Notes under the pieces: model-generated
Databases searched by the model: none
Seen by the model: the letters and a program-made list of their open reading frames with translations, nothing else
What the model was told of the DNA's origin: nothing
Part shown: positions 33,959 through 43,166 of the stretch, piece by piece
How positions within the stretch are numbered: the stretch's first letter is position 1
How the letters are laid out: every line of letters begins with the position of its first letter
Made by a program: the position numbers and the translations under genes
NCBI GenBank assembly: GCA_963791945.1
Contig: CAWBUD010000002.1
Coordinates: 310,001 to 374,000, forward strand
Direction of reading: 5' to 3'
DNA: 64,000 nucleotides
Source of the DNA: PALSA-1003 sp963791945
GTDB lineage: Bacteria; Pseudomonadota; Gammaproteobacteria; Burkholderiales; Casimicrobiaceae

Positions 33959-34906
33959 TCACTTCATCAGGCCGACTTCCTTGTAGTACTTTTCCGCGCC
34001 CGGATGCAGCGGCACGGGCATGCCGTCCAGCGCGTGCTTGAGGTTGATCGCCTTGGCGGCGGAGTGCGCGGCGACGAGCTGGTCGAGGTTTGTCCACAGC
34101 GCCTTGGTCATCGCGTAGACCGTCTCGTTGCTGACGCCCTCGTGGGTCACCAGATAGTTCTGCACCGATGCCGTCGGTACGTCCGTGGTCTGGCCGCGAT
34201 AGGTATTGGCGGGAATCGTCCCCGGCAGATACGCGGGGTCGTTGGTCTTCTTGATGACATCCGGCGGAATCGGCACGACCACCGTGTCCATCGACGCGGC
34301 GAGATCGCGCAAGGCCGATACGCCGAGCCCCGCCGACTGCAGCGTCACGTCGATCTGCCGGTTCTTCATCAGCTCGACCGATTCACCGAAGGGCAGATAT
34401 TCCACCTTGGCGAAATCCTTGTAGGTGAGGCCTGCCGCGGCGAGGATCACGCGCGCGTTGATCTCGGTGCCCGACTTGGGCGCGCCGACCGAAATCTTCT
34501 TGCCCTTCAGATCGGCGAGCGTCTTGATGCCGGCGTCAGCCCGAGCCATGATCTGGATGTAGTTCGGGTAGATCGCGGCGATGCCTCGCAGTTTTTTCAG
34601 CGGCGTCTTGAAACCGGCTTCCTCGTTGCCTTTCCATGCGTCGGAAAGCGAGTCGCCGAGCGTGAAGGCGATCTCGCCTCGGCCCGCCTGCAGCAGATTG
34701 AGGTTTTCGACCGATGCCTTGGTCGCCTGCACCGAAGTCTTGGCGTTGGGCAATGCTTTGCCGATGACCCCCGAGAGCGCCACCCCCAGCGGGTAGTAGA
34801 CGCCGCTGGTACCGCCGGTCAGCACGTTGATGAACTGCTCGGCGCCGAGCGCCGGATGCGCGCTGAATGCGAGCACCACGACGAGGGAACGGACAAGGGC
34901 TCTCAT
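33959..34906 (-). CDS. TAXI-family TRAP transporter solute-binding protein
   Basis: 315 residues with signal peptide (MRALVRSLVVVLAFSAHPALGA). The TAXI words FINVLTGGTSGVYYPLGVALS, AGRGEIAFTLGDSLSDAW, LKGKKISVGAPKSGTEINAR and PLHPGAEKYYKEVGLMK are present. It presents the solute to the fused permease encoded downstream. TAXI substrates are poorly known (glutamate, other carboxylates). A TATAAT on the minus strand at 35009-35004 may be its -10 box. Confidence 0.93.
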   Translation of the reverse strand: MRALVRSLVVVLAFSAHPALGAEQFINVLTGGTSGVYYPLGVALSGVIGKALPNAKTSVQATKASVENLNLLQAGRGEIAFTLGDSLSDAWKGNEEAGFKTPLKKLRGIAAIYPNYIQIMARADAGIKTLADLKGKKISVGAPKSGTEINARVILAAAGLTYKDFAKVEYLPFGESVELMKNRQIDVTLQSAGLGVSALRDLAASMDTVVVPIPPDVIKKTNDPAYLPGTIPANTYRGQTTDVPTASVQNYLVTHEGVSNETVYAMTKALWTNLDQLVAAHSAAKAINLKHALDGMPVPLHPGAEKYYKEVGLMK

Positions 34907-35003
34907 CGATCCTCCTGGACATGTGAGCGTCGCGGGCCGCCGTGCGCTCGCGGGTCGCGTCGCGACGGCAACCGCGAATTCGAATGCGTCTTCTTGCGGA
35001 TCG

Positions 35004-35009
35004 ATTATA
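35004..35009 (-). promoter_or_regulatory. Candidate -10 box for the TAXI receptor operon
   Basis: TATAAT on the minus strand within GAGCTATAATCGATCC, about 98 bp before the receptor ATG at 34906. No convincing -35 at standard spacing. Confidence 0.35.
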
Positions 35010-35085
35010 GCTCAAGGGCCGCGGCTGGACTTGTCGCGCAGGGGCGTGCGACCATCGCGGGATTCGGATCCAGTCCTGAATCGGC

Positions 35086-35511
35086 ATGCGAACCGTCGAT
35101 CGACTCTTCGAGCGCTACGGCGGCTATCACCGGCATCCGGTCAACAAGGCGATTCACTGGCTGTGCGTGCCGCTGATCGTCTGGAGCGTTCTGGGCATGC
35201 TATGGTCGGCGTCGCCGGCGGCCGCCTGGCTGGCAATCGGTGCGGCGCTCGCGTTCTATGCGTGGCTGTCGATCCCGCTTGCGCTGGGCATGGCCGCGGT
35301 GACGCTGGCGATGGTGTATGCGCTTGCCTGGCTCGGCGAGCGCGCGCTCGTCGTGTCGGCGGCCGTTTTCGTCGCCGCATGGGTCGGCCAGTTCATCGGT
35401 CATGCGATCGAACGGAGCCGGCCGTCGTTCACCGAAGACGTGCGCTCCTTCCTGGTAGGGCCGGCATGGCTGCTCGGATTCGTCTATCGGCGTTTCGGCA
35501 TCGGCTACTGA
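35086..35511 (+). CDS. Mpo1-like / DUF962 membrane protein
   Basis: 141 residues, about four membrane segments. The signature YGGYHRHPVNKAIHWLCVPLIVW and the later VAAWVGQFIGHAIERSRPSF fit the DUF962/YGL010w family. Yeast Mpo1 is an Fe(II)-dependent dioxygenase for 2-hydroxy fatty acids, and its conserved His residues (HRHPxN, IGHxxxE) are retained here. The bacterial role is not established. The next gene, a sulfotransferase, starts 18 bp downstream. Confidence 0.87.
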   Translation: MRTVDRLFERYGGYHRHPVNKAIHWLCVPLIVWSVLGMLWSASPAAAWLAIGAALAFYAWLSIPLALGMAAVTLAMVYALAWLGERALVVSAAVFVAAWVGQFIGHAIERSRPSFTEDVRSFLVGPAWLLGFVYRRFGIGY

Positions 35512-35529
35512 CAGGACGCTGATTCGCCG

Positions 35530-36279
35530 ATGACGGCAGCGAAGAAGGTCGGGTTTCTCGTCGCGGGCGCCCAGAAGAGCGGTACGAGCGCACTCGACGC
35601 GTACCTGCGGGATCATCCTGAGCTGTGCCTCCCGCGAGAAAAGGAGCTGCATTTCTTCGACAAGGATCGGCTCTTCGCGGTCGAGCCGGTCGACTATGCG
35701 GCCTACCACGCGCAATTCCACCCGAAGCCGCCGCAGCGTCTCCTGGGCGAGTCGACGCCTGCGTACCTTTACTGGCCGCAGGCCGTCGAACGCATCGCCC
35801 GATACAACCCGGCGATGCGTTTCATCATCGTGCTGCGCAATCCCATCACCCGTGCCTTTTCCCATTGGAACTACGAGCGGGTGGTCCGCCGCGAAAGGCT
35901 GACCTTCCTGCAGGCCCTCCGCGCCTATCCCGACCGTCAGCGTACGCTCCCGCCTGACAAGGCCAAGCGATTCGCCTATGTCGACCGGGGCTATTATGTC
36001 GGCCAGCTCAAACGACTCTGGGCTCATTTTCCCGCCGAGCAGACGCTGCTCTTCAAGAGCGAGCAGCTGCTCGAGGAACCGACGGCGGTGCTCGAAAGGA
36101 TTGCCGCCTTCCTCGAGATCGCGCCCTTTCCGTCCCTTGCCGCGAAGACCCGAAACACGCGCGAGTACAACACCGCGATGAGCGAGGAGGAAAAGCGGTA
36201 TCTCGTCGCTCTGTACGGGAACGAAATCCACGAGCTCGAGCGCCTGCTCGGCTGGGACTGCTCGGCCTGGCTCGCGTAG
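35530..36279 (+). CDS. PAPS-dependent sulfotransferase
   Basis: 249 residues. The 5'-phosphosulfate loop is GAQKSGTSALDAYLRDHPEL and the 3'-phosphate motif is VLRNPITRAFSHWNYERV, as in heparan-sulfate-type and bacterial carbohydrate sulfotransferases. KELHFFDKD follows at the expected place. The acceptor is unknown. The TAG stop (36277-36279) is formed by the left end of a CCCGGG-type repeat. Confidence 0.9.
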   Translation: MTAAKKVGFLVAGAQKSGTSALDAYLRDHPELCLPREKELHFFDKDRLFAVEPVDYAAYHAQFHPKPPQRLLGESTPAYLYWPQAVERIARYNPAMRFIIVLRNPITRAFSHWNYERVVRRERLTFLQALRAYPDRQRTLPPDKAKRFAYVDRGYYVGQLKRLWAHFPAEQTLLFKSEQLLEEPTAVLERIAAFLEIAPFPSLAAKTRNTREYNTAMSEEEKRYLVALYGNEIHELERLLGWDCSAWLA

Positions 36280-36369
36280 CCCGGGATGAGCGCGCTGGCG
36301 CGAATCCCGGGGCCCCAGGGCAAGTACGGAAGCTGTCGAAGGCGTTCGGCTTCGCCCCACCCCGGGCTA
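36277..36369. repeat. CCCGGG-family inverted repeat pair between convergent genes
   Basis: Left unit TAGCCCGGGATGAGCGCGCT and on to GAATCCCGGGG (36277-36313); right inverted unit TTCGCCCCACCCCGGGCTA ending at 36371. The pair separates the sulfotransferase (plus) from algC (minus). The left border gives the sulfotransferase its TAG; the right border ends next to the algC stop. Confidence 0.75.
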
Positions 36370-37743
36370 CTAGAACGGCAGCGAAACGCCCAGGGCGCTC
36401 GCGGCGAACACGCGGCGGAACTCGCCCTGGATGCGCTTGAGCGCGGGCTCGCTGTCCGCCTCGAAGCGCAGCACGATCACCGGCGTGGTGTTCGACGCGC
36501 GGGCAAGCCCGAAGCCGTCGGCGTACTCGACCCGCAAGCCGTCGATGCGAATGACGTCCGTCGCCCCGGGGAAGGTCGCATTCTCCGCGAGCCTCGCGAT
36601 GAGCGTGTGTGGCGACTCGCCCCCGGCAGCGACGTTGAGCTCGGGCGTGGATACGCTCTCCGGCAAAGCATCGAGGACGGCCGAGGGATCGGCCTCGCAC
36701 GACAGAATCTCGAGCAGGCGAGCGCCGGCATACAGCCCGTCGTCGAACCCGTACCAGCGTTCCTTGAAGAACGTGTGGCCGCTCATCTCCCCCGCGAGCA
36801 GCGCGCCGCTCTCCTTCATCTTGAGCTTGATGAGCGAGTGGCCCGTCTTCCACAGGAGCGGCGCTCCGCCGTGGGCGACGATCCAGGGCTTGAGATTGCG
36901 CGTCGATTTGACGTCGTAGATGACGAGCGCGCCGGGGTTACGCTTCAGGAGATCGGCGGCGAACAGCATCAGCTGCCGATCGGGATAGATGATGTGCCCG
37001 TTCTTCGTCACGACGCCGAGCCGATCGCCGTCGCCGTCGAAGGCGAGACCCAACTCGTTGTCCGTCGTCTCCAGGCAGCGCATGAGATCCTGCAGGTTCT
37101 TGGGCTGCGACGGATCGGGATGGTGATTGGGGAAGTTGCCGTCGACTTCGCAGAAGAGCTCCGTCACGCGGCATCCCAGGCGGCGGAAGAGCTCCGGCGC
37201 GAAAGCGCCCGCGACGCCGTTGCCGCAGTCGACGGCGATCTCGAGCGGCCGCGCGAGCTTGATATCGCCGGCGATGCGATCGATGTAGCGTCCGCCGATG
37301 TCCTCGGTGCGGTACGTTCCTGCACCCCTCCTGAGCTCGCCCTTCTCGATTCGCGTCTTGAGCGCCGTGATCGCATCGCCCGCCAGAGTCTCGCCGTCGA
37401 TCACCATCTTGAGCCCGTTATAGTCGGGCGGATTGTGGCTCCCGGTCACCGCGACGCTGCATTGCGTGCCTAATTCGTGAGCTGCGAAGTAGCTCATCGG
37501 CGTCGTGACGATGCCGATGTCGATCACGTGCGTGCCGCTCGCGCGGATGCCGTCGGCCAGAGCGCGCGAAAGCTCGGGGCCGGAGAGTCGGCCGTCGCGG
37601 GCGACGACGATCGTGTCGCGACGTCGTTCCTGCGCGAGCGATCCAAGTGCCTGGCCCACGGCCTGGACGACGGGTGGCGTGAGCGTCTCGCCGACGATGC
37701 CGCGAATGTCGTAGGCCTTGAAGATGTCGGGAGGGAGGAACAT
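36370..37743 (-). CDS. algC: Phosphomannomutase/phosphoglucomutase (AlgC type)
   Basis: 457 residues. Begins MFLPPDIFKAYDIRGIVGETL; the phosphoserine loop is TGSHNPPDYNGLK, the metal loop is AFDGDGDRLGVV, the sugar loop is GEMSGHTFFKERW and the phosphate-binding end is GLRVEYADGFGLARASNTTP. It interconverts hexose 1- and 6-phosphates for polysaccharide and LPS precursors. It starts five bases after yheT stops, as the last gene of the aroG-CHAD-ppk2-yheT-algC run. A longer in-frame extension upstream overlaps yheT and is rejected. Confidence 0.94.
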   Translation of the reverse strand: MFLPPDIFKAYDIRGIVGETLTPPVVQAVGQALGSLAQERRRDTIVVARDGRLSGPELSRALADGIRASGTHVIDIGIVTTPMSYFAAHELGTQCSVAVTGSHNPPDYNGLKMVIDGETLAGDAITALKTRIEKGELRRGAGTYRTEDIGGRYIDRIAGDIKLARPLEIAVDCGNGVAGAFAPELFRRLGCRVTELFCEVDGNFPNHHPDPSQPKNLQDLMRCLETTDNELGLAFDGDGDRLGVVTKNGHIIYPDRQLMLFAADLLKRNPGALVIYDVKSTRNLKPWIVAHGGAPLLWKTGHSLIKLKMKESGALLAGEMSGHTFFKERWYGFDDGLYAGARLLEILSCEADPSAVLDALPESVSTPELNVAAGGESPHTLIARLAENATFPGATDVIRIDGLRVEYADGFGLARASNTTPVIVLRFEADSEPALKRIQGEFRRVFAASALGVSLPF

Positions 37744-37748
37744 GGCGT

Positions 37749-38717
37749 CTAGGCCTCGAAGAAATCGATCAGGTGTCTGGGCAGCCAATCGAGGCGCCCG
37801 GGAAAGCGCGGATCGAGGAATCCGCCGTGCCCGCCGCCCTCCGGCTGTTCGAGTCTCACCGCCGCGCTCGCCTCTGCCGGCGTCGGCAGCGACTCGGCCG
37901 GGATGAAGGGATCGTTGCGCGCGTTGAGCACCAGCGCGCGCACGGCGATCGCCCTGAGCCAGGGCTTGCTGCTCGCGCGTTGCCAGTAGTCCTTGGCGCC
38001 GCCGAACCCGTGCAGCGGCGCGGTGACGACCTCGTCGAAGTGATACATCGTGTCGGCCCGTGCGATCGCCCTCGCGTCGAGGGCCTGCGGAAAACGCTGC
38101 GCCATCGCCAGCGCCTTCGGCACCAGCGTCGACAGGAAGTGGCGCGAGTAGATGCGATTGAGCCCCTGACCGATCGAGATGCCCGCGGCCGTCAGGTCGA
38201 GTGGCGTGGACACGGCGGCCGCGGCTTCGACGATTTCGCCGGCGCGATGCTCCTCGCGGCCGAGCCAGTTCAAGAGTGCGCTGCCGCCGAGCGAGATGCC
38301 GACCGCGAAGATCGTCGCGTTCGGCTCGAGCCTGCGGATCGTCTGCAGCATCCAGCCGACCTCCGCGTAATCGCCGGAGTGATACGCTCGCGCGAGCCGG
38401 TTCGCCTCGCCGCTGCAGCCCCGGAAATGCGGGACGACGCCGCGCCAGCCCAGCGCGTCGAGGTGCGACATGAGGGCGAGGGCATAATGCGAGCCCGAGC
38501 TGCCCTCGAGGCCGTGGAAGAGCACGACCAGCGGAGGGTCTGGGCGCGGCGCCGCGGTCTCGAGCCAATCGAAGTCGACGAAATCGCCGTCCGGCGTCTC
38601 GAGCCTCTGCCGGCGGTATTCGACCTGTGGCCGGGGAACGAACGCCGGATAGATGGTCTGGGCGTGCCCGCCGGGAAGCCAGCGCGGCGTGCGATAGAAG
38701 CCGTTCGCCTGTGTCAT
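37749..38717 (-). CDS. YheT-family alpha/beta hydrolase
   Basis: 322 residues. The family opening FYRTPRWLPGGHAQTIYPAF, the oxyanion segment LFHGLEGSSGSHYA, the HFRGCSGEANRLARAYHSGD loop, the nucleophile GISLGGSALLNWLG and the late His in GGGHGGFLDP are as in YheT/ABHD1-3 proteins. Substrate in bacteria is not established; an ester or lipid is likely. Its ATG overlaps the ppk2 stop by four bases. Confidence 0.92.
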   Translation of the reverse strand: MTQANGFYRTPRWLPGGHAQTIYPAFVPRPQVEYRRQRLETPDGDFVDFDWLETAAPRPDPPLVVLFHGLEGSSGSHYALALMSHLDALGWRGVVPHFRGCSGEANRLARAYHSGDYAEVGWMLQTIRRLEPNATIFAVGISLGGSALLNWLGREEHRAGEIVEAAAAVSTPLDLTAAGISIGQGLNRIYSRHFLSTLVPKALAMAQRFPQALDARAIARADTMYHFDEVVTAPLHGFGGAKDYWQRASSKPWLRAIAVRALVLNARNDPFIPAESLPTPAEASAAVRLEQPEGGGHGGFLDPRFPGRLDWLPRHLIDFFEA

Positions 38718-40198
38718 CGGTTCAGACTTTGCTTGAGGCGGTCATTGATGGTCGTGAGCACCTTGATGCGGGCGAAGTGCTTGTCTTCCGCCTCGACCAG
38801 CGTCCACGGCGCAATCTCGGTGCTGGTGCGATCGACCATGTCGCAGACCGCGCGCTCGTAGGCGTTCCATTTCTTGCGGTTGCGCCAGTCCTCGGGCGTG
38901 ATCTTGAAGCGCTTGAACGACGTCTTTGCACGCGCCCGGAAGCGGGCGAGCTGCTCGGCCTTGCTGATCTGCAGCCAGAACTTGACGATGACCGCACCGC
39001 CTTTCGCGAGCTGCTCCTCGAACTGGTTGATCTCGCCGTAGGCGCGCATCCAGTCGCTCACGCTGCAGTAGCCTTCCACCCGCTCGACCAGCACACGGCC
39101 GTACCAGGAGCGATCGAAGATCACGATTCCGCCGAGCGGCGGGACGTTCTTCCAGAATCGCCAGAGGTACGGATGCGCGCGCTCCTCGTCGCTCGGCGCG
39201 GCCACCGGAATGGTGACGTACTGCCGCGCGTCCAGCGCGCCGGTGACGCGCCGGACCGCGCTTCCCTTGCCGGCCGCGTCGACGCCCTCGAACACGAGCA
39301 CGAGCGACACGTTCGCGAAGCGCTTGTGCCGAGTGAGACGCGCGAGCCGCCCCTGCTGCGCCTCCAGCGACCGACCGTATTCCTTGCCGGGGATGCGCTT
39401 CGACAGGTCCAAGTCGCGGATCAGCTTGACGTTGTCGATCACGGACGGCGCGGTGGGCGTGATCGAATGCGTCACCACGGGTTGCTTGCGCGAGAGCGTC
39501 CCCTGCATCACGTCGAGCAGGATCTTGCCTACCGTCAGGTAACGGTAGCGCTCGTCGACGCCCTCGACCACATACCACGGCGCGAAGCCCGTGGACGTTT
39601 CGCGCAGCAGATGCTCCCAGAGATCGTGCCGCTTGCTGTAGAGCTTGTAGGCATCCCAATCGGCGCGAGTGACGCGCCAGCTTGTCCGCGGGTCGCGGTC
39701 CAGAGCCTGCAGCCGTTTCTTCTGCGCCCCTTTCGAAAGATGGATCCAGAATTTGAGCAGGACGAGGCCCTCGTCGGTGAGCATCTGCTCGTGCTCGCGG
39801 ATCGAATCGAGGCGCGCGTGGAGCACATCGTCGCCGATGTCGCCGCGGGCGTGAGCGAAGGCCGCTTCGTTGTACCAGGCGTTCAGGAAGATGCCGATCT
39901 TGCCGCGCGGCGGCAGAGCCTTCCAATAGCGCCACGCTGGCGGACGCGCTTGCTCTTCGCACGTGCGCTCGGCGAAGGCCACGACGCGAATGTGCCGCGG
40001 GTCCATCCATTCGGTGAGCTTGTTGGCCGTTTCGCCTCTGCCCCCCGCCTCGACACCGGAAATGATGACAAGCACGGGCCCGCGTCCGGACTGGGACAGA
40101 TCGAATTGCGCGTTTAGCAGCGCCTCGCGCAGCTTTGGCTCCTCGCGGGCGTAGACGCGCTTCGAGGTCCGGTGTCCGATCTCCGCCGATTCGAGCAT
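38714..40198 (-). CDS. pap: Two-domain polyphosphate kinase 2 (polyphosphate:AMP phosphotransferase, Pap)
   Basis: 494 residues made of two PPK2 domains, as in class II PPK2/Pap enzymes that phosphorylate AMP with polyphosphate. The N-terminal domain has a degenerate P-loop, SGVEAGGRGET (47-57), lacking the Lys. The C-terminal domain has the intact EGVDAAGKGS (304-313), the catalytic Asp in IVIFDRSWYGRVLVERVEG, and the lid YERAVCDMVDRTSTEIAPW. The linker around 245-290 is normal. Cytoplasmic. It starts nine bases after the CYTH/CHAD gene and both belong to polyphosphate metabolism. Confidence 0.94.
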   Translation of the reverse strand: MLESAEIGHRTSKRVYAREEPKLREALLNAQFDLSQSGRGPVLVIISGVEAGGRGETANKLTEWMDPRHIRVVAFAERTCEEQARPPAWRYWKALPPRGKIGIFLNAWYNEAAFAHARGDIGDDVLHARLDSIREHEQMLTDEGLVLLKFWIHLSKGAQKKRLQALDRDPRTSWRVTRADWDAYKLYSKRHDLWEHLLRETSTGFAPWYVVEGVDERYRYLTVGKILLDVMQGTLSRKQPVVTHSITPTAPSVIDNVKLIRDLDLSKRIPGKEYGRSLEAQQGRLARLTRHKRFANVSLVLVFEGVDAAGKGSAVRRVTGALDARQYVTIPVAAPSDEERAHPYLWRFWKNVPPLGGIVIFDRSWYGRVLVERVEGYCSVSDWMRAYGEINQFEEQLAKGGAVIVKFWLQISKAEQLARFRARAKTSFKRFKITPEDWRNRKKWNAYERAVCDMVDRTSTEIAPWTLVEAEDKHFARIKVLTTINDRLKQSLNR

Positions 40199-40207
40199 CG
40201 CCGTCCT

Positions 40208-41728
40208 TCAAGCGCTCCAGAATGGATCGCACCTGCGGTAGGCGCGTTGCGCGTCGCGCAGACGCTTGAGCTCGGTGCCCGTCGAGGCGGCAAGCCAGCC
40301 GCGCACCACGCCGCTGGCGTGCGCTGCTGCCGCGTCTGCGGCCTCGCGGGGGACGAGCTCGTCGACGAGCTTGTTCGCGATTTCCAGATCGTTGAGTCGT
40401 CCCAGCGCCGACTGCAGCTTGGACAATGCGCCGACGTAGCCGTCGGCGCGCTTTCCAGGAAACATCGGCACGAAGAACTCCGCGATGTAGCGCAGCTTCT
40501 TCGCGGCGACGCGCGCCCGGTGACGCTCGGCGGCGGCGAGCCGGTGCGCATGCTTCGCGCGCTTGCGCAGCTTCTGGTGACGCTCTTCGAGCACCGGAAC
40601 GATCCATTCGCGGGCGGGAACCGGGGCCGCGATGGTCGTCGGCGCACGCACGAGCCCCGCGAAACAGGCTCCCAGCGCAAGAAGCAGCTGTTGGAAGCGC
40701 GGCGTCGCCAGGGCCTCGCGCACGAACCCGGTAAGCCGCCGCCGGTGCGCTCCGGCGCGGCGCCGCAATCGGAGGATGTCGCGGTCGGCGTGGAATTCGG
40801 CTGCCACCTTGGGCAGCGTTTCGAGCGTGAATACGTCGTAGTCGCGTGCCGGGCCAAGAATCGAGCCGAGCCAACGCAGCTCCTGCTCGAGCGGGGCGAA
40901 GCTCTCCGGAGGGGCGAGGAGCGCGGTCAGCTCGAGCGCCGAGCGCGTGCGCCGCCAGCCGACACGCAGTTGGTGCAGATATTCGGGATCCGTCGAGCCG
41001 AGCGTCGCTGCCGCGTTGACCTCGATCTGGGCAATGCATTCCGCGCCGATCTTCTCGAGCGCGGCGCCGGCGGTCGAGTCGGGCGCCATGGTGACGCTGC
41101 GAGCCTTGCGCGGCGATGGTGCGGAGTCCGTCGCCAGTCGGTATCCGCGCTCGGCCTTGCTCGCGGGTTCCGCGCGAACGGGCAGATCGGCGACGAGCGC
41201 GGAGGCGAGCTCGTACAGCCGGGACGGGTCGCCGGTCTCGAGCTCGACCTCGATCTCGGACACCGGAGCACGTCTGCGGCCGGCGCGGATCTCGCCCACG
41301 TCGAGACACAGTTTCGCGCGAGTGCCGTCGGCGAACGTCAGCGGCTGCTCGGAGCGGCGGACCTCGGTTGCGAATACCCGGCGATACGAGCCGTTGGCCG
41401 CGAAGAGCTTTTTCCACGGCGTCAGCGCGAGCTTCTCGCGATCGAGCCGCGGTGCGGGGACTCGCCATTCGAATTCCACCCGGCGGTGCAATCCGGCGGC
41501 GACGGCGCCGGCACCCTTGACCGACTGCAGCCACCGGCGCCCGACGCGCCGCAGGCGCAGCGCGACGCCGGCCGCGGCGAGATCACGCTCCGGCGTATCG
41601 TAATAGGTCGTCGAGAGCCGTCTGGTGCGCGGCCGGCCGCGCGCCACCGCCGCCACGGCGGGGTGGGTCGATACGGCGGTGATCGCGTCCGCAGGCACGG
41701 TCAGCTTGAGTTCGATCTCTTCGGCCAA
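40208..41728 (-). CDS. CYTH-CHAD domain protein (inorganic triphosphatase-like, polyphosphate-binding)
   Basis: 506 residues. Residues 1-200 are a CYTH triphosphate tunnel domain beginning with the E-x-E-x-K signature in EEIELKLTVP, with LSTTYYDTPERDL and LRLRRVGRRW. From about 215 on is a CHAD helical domain (HQLRVGWRRTRSALEL, AAERHRARVAAKKLRYIAEFF) rich in Arg/Lys/His, the type known to bind polyphosphate. E. coli YgiF has this arrangement and hydrolyses tripolyphosphate. It is directly followed by PPK2. Confidence 0.93.
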   Translation of the reverse strand: MAEEIELKLTVPADAITAVSTHPAVAAVARGRPRTRRLSTTYYDTPERDLAAAGVALRLRRVGRRWLQSVKGAGAVAAGLHRRVEFEWRVPAPRLDREKLALTPWKKLFAANGSYRRVFATEVRRSEQPLTFADGTRAKLCLDVGEIRAGRRRAPVSEIEVELETGDPSRLYELASALVADLPVRAEPASKAERGYRLATDSAPSPRKARSVTMAPDSTAGAALEKIGAECIAQIEVNAAATLGSTDPEYLHQLRVGWRRTRSALELTALLAPPESFAPLEQELRWLGSILGPARDYDVFTLETLPKVAAEFHADRDILRLRRRAGAHRRRLTGFVREALATPRFQQLLLALGACFAGLVRAPTTIAAPVPAREWIVPVLEERHQKLRKRAKHAHRLAAAERHRARVAAKKLRYIAEFFVPMFPGKRADGYVGALSKLQSALGRLNDLEIANKLVDELVPREAADAAAAHASGVVRGWLAASTGTELKRLRDAQRAYRRCDPFWSA

Positions 41729-41780
41729 CGGGAACTCTCGGAAGCTGCTAAAGGCGCGGCACTCGAATGCCGCCGGCCCC

Positions 41781-42902
41781 TCAGGCGGCGTCGATCAGCT
41801 TGAGACGCCGCCGGCGTACCGCGTCCGCCAGCTCGCGCAGCGCTTGCGTCGTCGCATCCCAACCGAGGCATGCGTCGGTGATGCTCACGCCGTAGGCGAG
41901 CGGCTGACCTGCAACGAGGTCCTGCCGGCCCGGATTGATATGGCTTTCGAGCATGACCCCGACGACGCGATCGTCGCCGCCGGCGATCTGTCCCGCGACA
42001 TCGCGGGCGACGTCGAGCTGCCGCTCGTAGTGCTTCTGACTGTTGGCGTGAGAGCAATCGACCATCACCCGCGGCGCGAGCCCGGCGTGGCCCAGCTCGG
42101 CGCAGACCCGATCGACGCTGGCAGCGTCGTAGTTCGGGCTGCTGCCGCCGCGGAGAATGATGTGGCAGTCCTCGTTGCCGGTTGTGTGCACGATCGCAGA
42201 ATGACCGCCCTTGGTGACCGACAGGAAATGGTGAGGCGCAGACGCCGCCTTGATCGCATCCACCGCGATGCGCACATCGCCGTCGGTCCCGTTCTTGAAG
42301 CCGACGGGGCACGACAGGCCCGACGCGAGTTGGCGGTGGACCTGGCTCTCGGTCGTGCGCGCACCGATCGCGCCCCACGCGATCAGGTCGGCGATGTATT
42401 GCGGCGTGATCATGTCGAGATATTCCGTGGCCGCGGGCAACTCGAGCTCGTTGATCTCCAGCAGGATGCGACGCGCCAGCCTCAGGCCCTCGTTGATCCG
42501 GAAGCTGTTGTCGAGCCGCGGATCGTTGATCAGGCCCTTCCAGCCGACGGTCGTGCGCGGTTTTTCGAAGTAGACACGCATGACGATGAGCAGTTCGCCG
42601 GCAAGCTCGCGCTCGAGCGCGGCCAGTCGCGTGGCGTAGTCGATGGCGGCATCGTAATCGTGGATCGAACACGGGCCCACGATCACGAGCAGGCGGTCGT
42701 CGGCGCCATGCAGAATGCGATGGGTCGCGCTGCGCGCCTCGAAAGTCGTGGCGATCGCGACGTCGGAGGCGGGGAACTCGCGCAGCAGGTGCGAAGGCGG
42801 GGCGAGCTCCATGATCTCGCGAATGCGCGTGTCATCGATCGGGAGCTTGGGGGCTGCCCCGGACGCGGCCGGACGGGCGCGGTGGGTGGCGGAGTCGGAC
42901 AC
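41781..42902 (-). CDS. aroG: 3-deoxy-7-phosphoheptulonate synthase, class I (DAHP synthase)
   Basis: 373 residues from a GTG preceded by AAGGAA. First enzyme of the shikimate pathway. Class I motifs: VGPCSIHD, MRVYFEKPRTTVGWKGLIND, KNGTDGD, HHFLSVTKGGHSAI and GVMLESHINPGRQ. The feedback inhibitor (Phe, Tyr or Trp) cannot be read with certainty. It heads the aroG-CYTH/CHAD-pap-yheT-algC run with a 52-bp gap to the next gene. A small hairpin lies just upstream of the ribosome site. Confidence 0.95.
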   Translation of the reverse strand: MSDSATHRARPAASGAAPKLPIDDTRIREIMELAPPSHLLREFPASDVAIATTFEARSATHRILHGADDRLLVIVGPCSIHDYDAAIDYATRLAALERELAGELLIVMRVYFEKPRTTVGWKGLINDPRLDNSFRINEGLRLARRILLEINELELPAATEYLDMITPQYIADLIAWGAIGARTTESQVHRQLASGLSCPVGFKNGTDGDVRIAVDAIKAASAPHHFLSVTKGGHSAIVHTTGNEDCHIILRGGSSPNYDAASVDRVCAELGHAGLAPRVMVDCSHANSQKHYERQLDVARDVAGQIAGGDDRVVGVMLESHINPGRQDLVAGQPLAYGVSITDACLGWDATTQALRELADAVRRRRLKLIDAA

Positions 42903-42916
42903 GGGTGCTTCCTTGA

Positions 42917-42951
42917 TTGCGTGGGTTTTTGACGCAAAAACATCATTTTAC
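42917..42951 (-). promoter_or_regulatory. aroG upstream region: hairpin and -10-like box
   Basis: On the minus strand, TTGCGT pairs with ACGCAA (42937-42932 and 42922-42917) across a nine-base loop directly before the AAGGAA ribosome site. A TAAAAT at about 42949-42944 could be the -10 box. Folding of the hairpin would approach but not cover the ribosome site. No leader peptide was recognised. Confidence 0.35.
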
Positions 42952-42958
42952 GTCTTAA

Positions 42959-43048
42959 CTGGTGCGCCAGGCCAGATTCCGGCCGCCTCGGCGGCGCGGG
43001 CCCTTGGCTGGTGCGCCAGAGATTCGGCCGCCTCGGCGGCGCGGGCCT
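42959..43048. repeat. Two tandem imperfect repeats of about 41-45 bp, each containing a GCCGCC-TC-GGCGGC hairpin
   Basis: Unit A (42959-43003) and unit B (43008-43048) both start CTGGTGCGCCAG, then share CGGCCGCCTCGGCGGCGCGG and on to GCC; unit B lacks four bases. The start-to-start distance is 49 bp. They lie in the 264-bp gap between the divergent genes aroG and psiF. No copies were noticed elsewhere in the window. Confidence 0.7.
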
Positions 43049-43166
43049 GGTTTTGCCACACGCTGCCCGGGTCGCCGGCGGCAAATCGTTGCCGGGGGAG
43101 CGGCCGATGTCGTAGACTGCCTTGCGATCCTGATCCTCGTCTCACAAGAGACCTCGGAGACCTCAA

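Noticed and set aside
36286..37473. Long plus-strand open frame over algC (395 codons), and similar long frames over pap and the TRAP permease
   Set aside because: High GC removes stop codons in antisense frames; the minus-strand genes are well conserved.
43085..43166. Pho box before psiF
   Set aside because: No two good direct repeats matching CTGTCAT-type half sites were found.
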